Positions 1 to 5,484 of a stretch of DNA of 5,858 nucleotides are shown here, piece by piece. Every line of letters begins with the position of its first letter. Positions within the stretch are counted from its first letter, which is position 1. The notes under the pieces are model-generated. The model was given only the letters and a program-made list of their open reading frames with translations, made no database searches and was not told the origin of the DNA. The position numbers and the translations under genes were made by a program. The stretch spans positions 1 to 5,858 of the forward strand of contig JAFAFU010000017.1 of NCBI GenBank assembly GCA_023423335.1, in the 5' to 3' direction. The DNA is from Bacillota bacterium. Its GTDB lineage: Bacteria; Bacillota; Clostridia; Lachnospirales; Lachnospiraceae.

Positions 1-119
1 CTCATACCCCGTGGCATCTGGCTTCTTAGGCCGCTACCATCATCAGGTCATCGTTTGCATTTACTTTAATGGTCAGTTTCTAAACCGCCGCAAAGTCGCT
101 AACCATGACGAAAACCCTG
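1..119. other. Left-edge stretch with no firm gene
   Basis: Beyond the terminator I see no ribosome-binding site with a convincing start, no tRNA cloverleaf (no T-arm GGTTCGAATCC-like element) and no repeat. A plus-strand frame is open from position 2 to a TAA at 161-163 and could be the 3' end of a gene entering from the left. Its 53 residues have balanced composition, but nothing else supports it. The minus strand shows only very short frames. Confidence 0.5.
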
Positions 120-146
120 AAAAAAAACGCCCACCCGAAGATGGGC
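120..146 (-). terminator. Rho-independent terminator with UUCG tetraloop
   Basis: On the minus strand a 7-bp stem, GCCCATC with GGTGGGC (one T-G pair), closes a TTCG loop and is followed after one G by eight T residues. C(UUCG)G is an exceptionally stable tetraloop, so this should be an efficient intrinsic terminator for leftward transcription. It lies about 180 bases past the dmt stop codon and would end both the uhr-hrdC-dmt message and any transcript from the promoter at 308-336. The plus strand has no U-run, so it works in one direction only. Confidence 0.88.
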
Positions 147-301
147 AAACTGGAAGCTCGTAACGCACTTCGGAGTTGCCACTTAGGCGCATGGTCAACC
201 TGGCAACTCGGTGGTTTGTCTGGGAGGACTAGGCCCAGCCATGCTTACCGCCGCGCCTGTCGCGGCTAACAGCTAAATCGCTCTATAAATCACGATTCAT
301 T
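120..301 (-). ncRNA. Candidate C1-controlled structured small RNA or leader
   Basis: No convincing gene lies between the promoter at 308-336 and the terminator at 120-146, yet the stretch is full of perfect stems. They are 250-255 with 261-266 (GCCGCG/CGCGGC, 5-nt loop), 220-224 with 234-238 (CTGGG/CCCAG, 9-nt loop) and 173-181 with 201-209 (9 bp, 19-nt loop), followed by the terminator hairpin. A promoter, a run of hairpins and a terminator over about 180 bases is the layout of a discrete small RNA. Perfect stems also form on the opposite strand, so the strand is fixed only by the promoter and terminator. The multi-hairpin look recalls C4-type antisense RNAs of P1/P4-like phages, but I cannot verify membership. 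It may instead be only the 3' untranslated region of dmt. Confidence 0.4.
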
Positions 302-307
302 GAGGCG

Positions 308-336
308 ATATTACACTAATAAATTTATTAGAGCAA
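308..336 (-). promoter_or_regulatory. Sigma-70-type promoter overlapping the C1 operator, reading left
   Basis: On the minus strand TTGCTC (336-331) serves as -35 and TAATAT (313-308) as -10, with exactly 17 bp between them. The transcription start would be near 301. The -35 and spacer lie inside the C1 operator, so bound repressor would block RNA polymerase. The -35 matches consensus at 3 of 6 positions and the -10 at 4 of 6. The same geometry recurs at the operator upstream of uhr, which supports the reading. Confidence 0.6.
310..326 (+). promoter_or_regulatory. Second, inverted C1 operator half of a bivalent site
   Basis: The plus strand reads ATTACACTAATAAATTT, which is 15 of 17 to the C1 operator consensus (differences at positions 4 and 6). 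It is inverted relative to the perfect operator at 321-337 and shares the central AAATTT with it. The core is therefore a perfect 16-bp palindrome, 316-331. Bivalent operators made of two overlapping, oppositely oriented C1 sites are known in P1. Here the second site would cover the -10 region of the leftward promoter. Confidence 0.6.
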
Positions 337-337
337 T
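321..337 (-). promoter_or_regulatory. P1 C1 repressor operator, perfect consensus
   Basis: Read on the minus strand, this is ATTGCTCTAATAAATTT. That is the published 17-bp asymmetric consensus for operators of the bacteriophage P1 C1 repressor, with no mismatch. It overlaps the last codons and the stop codon of dmt and the promoter at 308-336. This is the clearest single sign that the window comes from a P1-like phage. The natural target is transcription of the region to the left. Confidence 0.9.
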
Positions 338-2592
338 ACACCCAAAACGTCATGAGCTACACCTCGAGTGTCCCCCTTACAAGACACAGAACGTCTGGCA
401 AAAAGAGGCTCCACTCTGAAGCCATTGTCATGATAAAGCTCTCTGATGTTTGGCGCGCCACTGTTAGTAATGAGAACCTTTGCACCTCGACGATGAGCAT
501 CCGTCAACAGAGACACCAGGCGTTTTTGCTCTTCAAACTTAAAGTCATGACCGGAATAGTTCGTGAATCCCTCTGTATTTGGAAGCGGTTCATACGGCGG
601 ATCGCAAAAGATGACATCTCCTTCTCCGGCAGCTTCAATCACCGCTGCAAAATCACCGCATACAAACTCAGACCGCCCTTCCGCACCGAGGAAGGCTTCC
701 ATCTCCTGTAATGGGAAATACGGAGTTTTATACTTCCCATAACCGACATTGAACTCACCGGCCTGGTTGTAACGCGTCAATCCGTTAAAACAATGTCGGT
801 TCAGGAACAAAAACGCCGCTGCGCGATGTAAATCATCATAGACTTGTTTGTTAAACGCATTCCGTACTGCCAGGTATCCTTCCTGTGTGTTGTAGTCCTG
901 GAAGAAACGATGTGCCAGAGTGATAAGTGAATGCGCCTCGCGTTGCAGAGTCTTGTAAAAGTTAATCAGGTCAGCATTCACATCATTTAGCAGATTTTCC
1001 TGGTATCCGGCATTCATGAAGACAGCTCCGCCACCAACGAAAGGTTCAATCAGGCGCTTCCCTTCTGGCAAATAGCGAAAGATTTGTTCCAGAACACCAA
1101 ATTTTCCACCAGCCCATTTGAATATGGACCGTTCGAATTCTGCCGCTGGTTTAACTTTTCGCTCTTTTGTTTCACTTCCTTCTTTCTGCCGACATACGGC
1201 CTTAGTAATCCGATCGCCAATCCAGCGCATTACTGGTATTGCCATACTATTGCCGATCGCTTTGTAACGCGGTCCGTCAGCTGCAAGCATCGCGGCCTCT
1301 TCTTCGCTTAAATCTGGATAGTGATTGCGAAGATATGCCAGTTCATCTGAATTAACTTTTTTACGCTTTTCCGTCGGGATCAACGTATGCCCATCAGGAA
1401 AACCTTGCAGCCTTTCACATTCGACAGGGGTAAGACGGCGGACAGCTACTTCTGCGTTTCTTACTTCATAGCAAACAGCTGTTGGATTTTTAGCCATTAG
1501 AGATGGTGAAGTATTCTTAGTTGCAGCATGTTGTGTACCGCTCATACGCTCAGGAAAAGCCAATGTAACAAGATGCTCATGGCTTTCTTGCTCACGTGCC
1601 CGCAATGTACCATGCCCTTCTGACCAAAAACCTGCTCCTGTGCTGCTAAAAACGGCAAGGTCAGTGGCATCTTTAAAATCTCTTGCCTTTACTGTCGATG
1701 CGGTTTCATCGTCAATATATTCCCCAAATGCTGCCATCCTGAAAGCGTTTACGGCTTTCGTCGATTTCATACCGGGTGGCATGTCAGCGTGTAGGCATGG
1801 ATTTAGGCTTTCGCCACTGATTGCAGCGCCATTTGCAATAATGGCGGAAGCGATTTCCTTCTTTTTTCGGCTCGGCGCAATATTCCGGCGCACGCCTTCG
1901 AACTCAAAAAGTACCGTTGCGGGATCGAGGTCTGTTCGAGCACTTGCGACAACAAACACGCGTCGGCGTCGTTGTGCCACTCCGAAGTATTGGGCATCAA
2001 GGATTCTCCAGGCCACCTTTCGCTGCGGTCCATAAATACAACCACACTGCGGCCACTTTGGAGCATGGCAACCGGTTTTGCCATCCCACCGCCAGAACGC
2101 GTTACTTTTTCCTGATTCAGGTCGATCACCTGGTTCAAATGGCGCATCTTCTCCAGCCAATCCGGCAAGGAAACATCCGAAGGCGTTATCTGCCGATGAC
2201 AGGACTCCTGGGACATTTTCCCAGACGATAACTGTCGGTTTGAGGAAGGACTCAGACCGTTTGTCGTCAATTGCATTTGCAAGCTCCACATACTTCAAAG
2301 TTAGCGCGCCGCGTTCATCATCAAGCCCACCACGTAAGCCCGCGATACTGAATGCCTGACAAGGCGTACCCCCGACGAGCACATCAGGGGATTCGATTTC
2401 CCCAGCCAGGACTTTTTTGGCAAGTTTTGTCATGTCGCCAAGGTTGGCGACATGGGGCCAGCGGTGCGCAAGAACGGCAGATGGAAAAGACTCGATTTCA
2501 GCAAACCACACCGGACGCATACCCAACGGTTCCCAGGCAATACTCGCGGCTTCAATTCCACTGCAAACAGATCCATAGCACAGCTCTTTCAC
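328..2592 (-). CDS. dmt: Bifunctional DNA methyltransferase (Dcm-like + Dam-like fusion)
   Basis: This 754-residue protein carries two methyltransferases in one chain. Residues 1 to about 465 form a cytosine-C5 enzyme: SAM motif I around CSGIEA (10-15), the catalytic PCQ loop with Cys78, ENV (125-127), QRRRR (207-211), a long target-recognition region (about 235-385), LQGFP (395-399) and the IGNSM motif (446-450). Residues 487-754 form a Dam-type adenine-N6 enzyme: KWAGGK (492-497), EPFVGGG (516-522), the DNA-recognition stretch FNGLTRYN...GEFNVGYGKY (602-621) and catalytic DPPY (664-667). All key residues are present, so both halves look active. P1 Dam methylates GATC and thereby affects cleavage of the pac site; the Dcm-half target is not readable here. 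The start is GTG at 2592, overlapping the hrdC stop as GTGA, with GGAGAGG seven bases upstream. It is the last gene of the uhr-hrdC-dmt operon, and its TAA stop lies inside a C1 operator. Confidence 0.95.
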   Translation of the reverse strand: MKELCYGSVCSGIEAASIAWEPLGMRPVWFAEIESFPSAVLAHRWPHVANLGDMTKLAKKVLAGEIESPDVLVGGTPCQAFSIAGLRGGLDDERGALTLKYVELANAIDDKRSESFLKPTVIVWENVPGVLSSADNAFGCFLAGLAGEDAPFEPGDRPESGKSNAFWRWDGKTGCHAPKWPQCGCIYGPQRKVAWRILDAQYFGVAQRRRRVFVVASARTDLDPATVLFEFEGVRRNIAPSRKKKEIASAIIANGAAISGESLNPCLHADMPPGMKSTKAVNAFRMAAFGEYIDDETASTVKARDFKDATDLAVFSSTGAGFWSEGHGTLRAREQESHEHLVTLAFPERMSGTQHAATKNTSPSLMAKNPTAVCYEVRNAEVAVRRLTPVECERLQGFPDGHTLIPTEKRKKVNSDELAYLRNHYPDLSEEEAAMLAADGPRYKAIGNSMAIPVMRWIGDRITKAVCRQKEGSETKERKVKPAAEFERSIFKWAGGKFGVLEQIFRYLPEGKRLIEPFVGGGAVFMNAGYQENLLNDVNADLINFYKTLQREAHSLITLAHRFFQDYNTQEGYLAVRNAFNKQVYDDLHRAAAFLFLNRHCFNGLTRYNQAGEFNVGYGKYKTPYFPLQEMEAFLGAEGRSEFVCGDFAAVIEAAGEGDVIFCDPPYEPLPNTEGFTNYSGHDFKFEEQKRLVSLLTDAHRRGAKVLITNSGAPNIRELYHDNGFRVEPLFARRSVSCKGDTRGVAHDVLGVLL

Positions 2593-3494
2593 TGCTTAGC
2601 CTCTCCACCAAGGGCATTTACCAGAGCATCAACCAGGCACGAAATTTCACTGGTCAACAGGAAGAAATCTGCGTCCAGTCGCTGCGCTACATCTTCACTA
2701 TCAATATCAGAGTTCTGATCAAGCAATTCATCCGCAAATTTGACGCTGGTAAGGCTGAAGTTATGGTCCAGTGTAAATTTAATGCGGTTCTGCCAGTCGA
2801 GTGCCAACTTAGTGACGAGCTTGCCAGCTTCCAGGTGTGTGGAAATTTCATCGCTTCCCAAATCCTGCTTTTTCACTCGGGCAATACCGCCATCCTCAAG
2901 CACTGCCTTAAGTTCTGCCGCATCCCCCATTTGAAATCCCTGTGGAGCACTACCATCACGTACCCAGTCGGTCAGCGTTAATTCAATGGGATTTTCAACA
3001 CTCAGGGGAACAACAGGAAGAGAACCCAGAGACTTACGCATAAGCGCGAGCATATCCTCTGCCTGCCGCGCGCTGGCATTGATATAGATACGTTTAGTTG
3101 AACCGTCGTAGATCGCCTGGATAACAGAAAACTTTGAAAAAGCCCGTGGCAGAAGAGAATGCAGAACTTCGTCTTTCAGGGAGTCCTTCTCTGTTTTCTT
3201 CAGTTTACGCGCTTGTTCTTGCTCAAGTTTTTCAATTTTTTCTTGAATAGCTCGCTGGATAACCGGCGGGGGAAGAATTTTTGTTTCGCGCTTTGCTTCA
3301 ACAAGGATAAAACCATTTCCATGCATAGCGATAACTTCGGAATTATCACCAAATGGAGATACAAAACCGAACTTGGCCATATCCTGGCTACCGCATGGCG
3401 TGAAAAGGATCATTTTCTTTTTATCTTCTAAGTCGGTCAGATCCGCCTCACGAGAAAGTTTATAAATAGTAATGTTTTTCCAGTGCTTAAACAT
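2589..3494 (-). CDS. hrdC: RdgC-family recombination-associated protein
   Basis: This 301-residue protein is almost exactly the length of chromosomal RdgC (303 in E. coli). It keeps the family's hallmark stretches: FTPCGSQDMAK near the N-terminus, then QARKLKKTEKDSLKDEVLHS and LLPRAFSKFS mid-protein, SLGSLPVVPL and NPIELTLT, an LEDGG / KKQDL segment, KLVTKLALDWQNRI, and a C-terminal GGEAKQ. RdgC forms a ring-shaped dimer that binds double-stranded DNA without sequence preference and restrains RecA loading and activity. A phage copy could shape recombination of incoming or replicating phage DNA. ATG at 3494 is chosen over upstream in-frame codons because AAGGG lies seven bases before it and similarity begins there. 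It overlaps the uhr stop by 8 nt and its own stop overlaps the dmt start, so the three are probably translationally coupled and C1-repressed. Confidence 0.95.
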   Translation of the reverse strand: MFKHWKNITIYKLSREADLTDLEDKKKMILFTPCGSQDMAKFGFVSPFGDNSEVIAMHGNGFILVEAKRETKILPPPVIQRAIQEKIEKLEQEQARKLKKTEKDSLKDEVLHSLLPRAFSKFSVIQAIYDGSTKRIYINASARQAEDMLALMRKSLGSLPVVPLSVENPIELTLTDWVRDGSAPQGFQMGDAAELKAVLEDGGIARVKKQDLGSDEISTHLEAGKLVTKLALDWQNRIKFTLDHNFSLTSVKFADELLDQNSDIDSEDVAQRLDADFFLLTSEISCLVDALVNALGGEAKQ

Positions 3495-3771
3495 GTTGTA
3501 ACCCTTGAATATCAACCACAGAAAGCTCGTCTTTGTAGAAAAATGCCAGGTTGTGGCACCCCCTCGTTTGAGCGTATGAGCTGGGACCAATTTCGTTCTT
3601 CCAGACAAATGGCTTCAAATCCGTACGGCGAAGCATAAAAACGTGATTTGTTCCGCTCTGATTCCCAATGAGGCAAAAGCCTTCTTTCACCTTAATAGCC
3701 TGCAAGTTGTCGAGTTCACCGCTGGTTACACGGCTATCGAACTCTTTGCGGCTTATTAGCTCCATCTGCAT
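3487..3771 (-). CDS. uhr: Uhr-like protein, unknown function
   Basis: I do not recognise a domain in this 94-residue protein, which is the first gene of the leftward operon. The symbol follows the P1 name for the small gene just upstream of hrdC. The sequence is soluble-looking and mixed in charge, with no signal peptide or membrane segment. Two Cys residues, 33 and 72, lie far apart. The in-frame opening extends to TTG 3843 and ATG 3834, but those lie in or just at the predicted promoter and lack a ribosome-binding site. ATG at 3771 has GGAG seven bases upstream; ATG 3765 is a close alternative. The stop overlaps the hrdC start by 8 nt. The C1 operator at 3843-3859 predicts lytic expression. 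Confidence 0.75.
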   Translation of the reverse strand: MQMELISRKEFDSRVTSGELDNLQAIKVKEGFCLIGNQSGTNHVFMLRRTDLKPFVWKNEIGPSSYAQTRGCHNLAFFYKDELSVVDIQGLQHV

Positions 3772-3829
3772 CTGACGACTCCAAACAAATGCCCATTGAA
3801 GGGCGATGGCTGAATGGTACCGAAAATAC

Positions 3830-3858
3830 GACATAAAAAACAATATTTATTAGAGCAA
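3830..3858 (-). promoter_or_regulatory. Promoter of the uhr-hrdC-dmt operon
   Basis: On the minus strand TTGCTC (3858-3853) is the -35 candidate and TATGTC (3835-3830) the -10, 17 bp apart, with the C1 operator covering the -35. Both hexamers are weak (3 of 6 each). The main support is that the arrangement exactly copies the better promoter at 308-336. Transcription would start near 3823, leaving a leader of about 50 bases before the uhr ATG at 3771. Confidence 0.45.
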
Positions 3859-3859
3859 T
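3843..3859 (-). promoter_or_regulatory. P1 C1 repressor operator, 16/17 match
   Basis: The minus strand reads ATTGCTCTAATAAATAT, one mismatch (penultimate base) from the P1 C1 operator consensus. It sits in the divergent gap between uhr and upfC, about 70 bases upstream of the uhr start and on the strand that reads into uhr. It should hold the uhr-hrdC-dmt operon silent in the prophage. Unlike the site at 310-337 it has no inverted partner, so it is a single, monovalent operator. Confidence 0.85.
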
Positions 3860-3902
3860 TTTGCAATAGTTGAACTCCATGTAGACCACAAACAACCTGA
3901 GT

Positions 3903-3908
3903 TAAAAT
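3903..3908 (+). promoter_or_regulatory. Possible -10 element for the rightward late operon
   Basis: TAAAAT matches the sigma-70 -10 at 5 of 6 positions and would start transcription near 3915, about 25 bases before the upfC start. No acceptable -35 lies 16-18 bases upstream. That would fit a P1 late promoter, which depends on the activator Lpa and lacks a normal -35, but I could not identify the activator's inverted repeat with confidence. The DNA here is AT-rich, so a chance match is quite possible. Confidence 0.25.
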
Positions 3909-3940
3909 AACGAAAATCAGAGCAAATAATTGGTGATGAC

Positions 3941-4225
3941 GTGGCAAGTATTGCAACAAAAGACAGCATTTGTTCGGGGCACGGAGGATTCCCATCCAGG
4001 CCTCCTGTAGAGAGTGAACCACTACTTAAAGTCAACGGAGTCGAAGTGTTAGTTGATGGTAAGCAATATGCACAGCATACCGATGGAAACAGTACGCACG
4101 GTGGGCAAGCTATATCAACCAGGGCATGGTTTACCGTCAATGGTAAAGGGATCGTATGCGTTGGTGACCCTGTTTCATGCGGATCTACCGTAGCGTCCGG
4201 AGACGGCCTGGTTCAGGTAAGTTAG
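3941..4225 (+). CDS. upfC: PAAR-motif tail spike-tip protein
   Basis: This 94-residue protein has the PAAR layout: an N-terminal CSGHGGFP motif (11-18), VNGVEVLVDG (31-40), H46 and HGG (53-55), a second VNGKG (66-70), and CVGDPVSCGSTV (73-84). PAAR proteins fold into small cones that sit on the tip of the central spike of contractile tails and type VI secretion systems, sharpening it. They bind a metal through His and Cys residues; H14, H46, H53 and C80 or C73 are the candidates here. P1 has a contractile tail, so a tail-tip role is expected. The start is GTG at 3941: no in-frame ATG exists upstream before a stop, and GGTGAT (3932-3937) provides the ribosome-binding site. The upfB ribosome-binding site overlaps its stop codon. 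The symbol follows my memory of P1 gene order. Confidence 0.85.
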   Translation: MASIATKDSICSGHGGFPSRPPVESEPLLKVNGVEVLVDGKQYAQHTDGNSTHGGQAISTRAWFTVNGKGIVCVGDPVSCGSTVASGDGLVQVS

Positions 4226-4233
4226 GAGATATC

Positions 4234-5022
4234 ATGCTGGAAAAAGACTACCAGTTATCCGCATATAAAAAATTGGCCGCCGCCGGTGGGATGAAAACAC
4301 CTGGTGCCATAACATCGGCACGAAACAGTGCTAACACAGCAAAACTGCTTGCAGAAGAATTGACCGGATTAATTCTGGATACAATTGTCTATCCCGACAC
4401 TATTACCAGCTATGTTTCAACGATCAGAACAACCACAACCGGCTTAACGAACATTGGAGAACTGGCAACTAAGCACGCGGACCTGTTGGCTGGTTATGCA
4501 GATCTGTCAATGCTGCTTCAACTCGATATTGGTTGGGATGTTTACTGCCGTGCTAATGAGCGAGAAGTATCAGAACTGCCGATCTCTATTGCCATTGGTG
4601 ATGTGACTATTACTAAATCGCTTGAGGACGCTGTAAACGCGCTTAATACATCAAGTTTAGTCGCTGCTATGGGGGAGATTAACCAGACCCTTAACACTGG
4701 CTCAGGAAGCTCGTCAGGCTCTGGTTCAGGCGGCGGCACTGCCACTCCCCCACCAGCACTAACAGAAGAGCAAATTGAATCTCTGAAAGTAGCAACTGAA
4801 CAGTTTGGGGTTGTTTTCAACCAGACAACAGCGCCCACAACTGCGTTACAACAGCAGTATGAACGAGCGAATGAAAGCGCCAATGTAGCCATAACTGCTT
4901 ATAACCATGCTATCGGTACTGCGCTTGCGGAAGCATCAGCAAATAAGGCCAGCACAGCCAGCGCAGTTGCTGCTTTGGTTCCTGATTCTGTTCTTGATGA
5001 ATTAAACAAAGCGGCACAGTAA
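4234..5022 (+). CDS. upfB: UpfB-like protein, probably virion- or tail-related
   Basis: I recognise no family in this 262-residue protein. It has an Ala/Thr/Leu-rich, mostly helical N-terminal part (about 1-150), then a flexible Ser/Gly linker ending in PPP (about 155-175), then a helical, Ala/Gln-rich C-terminal part (about 176-262) with coiled-coil-like spacing. There is no signal peptide or clear membrane segment, and only one Cys. ATG at 4234 is preceded by AGGAG five bases upstream; a longer in-frame opening from 4177 has no such site and would overlap upfC. It starts 8 bases after the PAAR gene, so the two are probably co-translated, and a role in placing the tail tip or in virion assembly is plausible. 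That role is inferred from position only. Confidence 0.8.
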   Translation: MLEKDYQLSAYKKLAAAGGMKTPGAITSARNSANTAKLLAEELTGLILDTIVYPDTITSYVSTIRTTTTGLTNIGELATKHADLLAGYADLSMLLQLDIGWDVYCRANEREVSELPISIAIGDVTITKSLEDAVNALNTSSLVAAMGEINQTLNTGSGSSSGSGSGGGTATPPPALTEEQIESLKVATEQFGVVFNQTTAPTTALQQQYERANESANVAITAYNHAIGTALAEASANKASTASAVAALVPDSVLDELNKAAQ

Positions 5023-5061
5023 CAAAGGACTTCATTGATAATTTTTCTTCAGGAGGAAGAC

Positions 5062-5484
5062 ATGTCATTCTTTTCTACGTTAAAAACAGCTTTGTCTTTG
5101 AAGGAGAAACTTGCTGCTACTGGTGTTCTTGTTCTGATTTGCGCACTTGTTGGTGCTGGGTTTGCATGGGAACGTCATCAGCTAAAGCAAGCCATGGAGA
5201 AAATTGGCAGTCTTGATCAGGCTGTTAAGGAACGTGATAAGTCAATAATGGATCTTAACCAGACCATTGAGACGATGAACAAAGCAGAGCAACATTTTCA
5301 CAGCCAGGAAGTGAAAAATGAATCAGAACAAGCCAAATATGCTGACAGGCAAATGGAACGAAAAGCTGAAGTTCAGAAACAACTGGTTGCGGCGGGTAAT
5401 GTTCGCCAGCGTATTCCTGCTGACACTCAGCGGTTGCTCCGGGAGTCGATCAGCGAATTTAACGCCGACGCCGACAAAGGTTAA
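5062..5484 (+). CDS. ppfA: Rz-type inner-membrane spanin (i-spanin)
   Basis: This 140-residue protein has the i-spanin form: a short cytoplasmic N-terminus, one membrane segment (about 17-35), and a long charged periplasmic domain (about 36-140) with heptad-like spacing, ending ISEFNADADKG. I-spanins pair with an Rz1-type lipoprotein across the periplasm and fuse inner and outer membranes at the end of lysis. Pairing is shown here by the Rz1-like gene overlapping its 3' third in another frame. ATG at 5062 has a near-perfect AGGAGG (5051-5056) five bases upstream. The stretch rich in Q, E and K (about 85-110) looks coiled-coil. No holin or endolysin lies beside it in the window; in P1 those genes map elsewhere. 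The symbol (possible periplasmic function) follows P1 usage. Confidence 0.87.
   Translation: MSFFSTLKTALSLKEKLAATGVLVLICALVGAGFAWERHQLKQAMEKIGSLDQAVKERDKSIMDLNQTIETMNKAEQHFHSQEVKNESEQAKYADRQMERKAEVQKQLVAAGNVRQRIPADTQRLLRESISEFNADADKG

Noticed and set aside
1..17. Minus-strand ATG at 17 that could start the next leftward gene
   Set aside because: Only 17 bases are visible and no good ribosome-binding site precedes it.
105..269. Plus-strand ATG frame of 54 residues
   Set aside because: No ribosome-binding site; it runs through the terminator stem and the hairpins, and its composition follows the palindromes. Kept only as part of a low-interest finding.
120..300. tRNA gene in the structured region
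   Set aside because: P1-like phages carry tRNAs, so I looked, but there is no T-arm motif, no acceptor-stem pairing and no plausible anticodon arm on either strand.
527..540. TTGCTCTTC within dmt as a C1 operator
   Set aside because: The match stops after seven bases, and it lies in coding sequence conserved for the protein.
1803..2291. Minus-strand 162-residue frame inside dmt
   Set aside because: It is a shadow of dmt in another frame, with no recognisable domain or ribosome-binding site.
3495..3608. Upstream 38-codon extension of hrdC
   Set aside because: It overlaps uhr in another frame and lacks RdgC similarity; family similarity begins at ATG 3494.
3919..3926. TTTGCTCT on the minus strand as a further C1 operator
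   Set aside because: Only about 10 of 17 bases match once extended; the conserved AATAAATTT part is missing.
3936..4010. ATG at 3936 as the start of the rightward operon's first gene
   Set aside because: It is in another frame and stops after about two dozen codons, whereas GTG 3941 gives the full PAAR protein.
3850..4140. Minus-strand frames opposite upfC
   Set aside because: They are antisense to the PAAR gene, with unstructured Cys/Ser-rich composition and no start signals.
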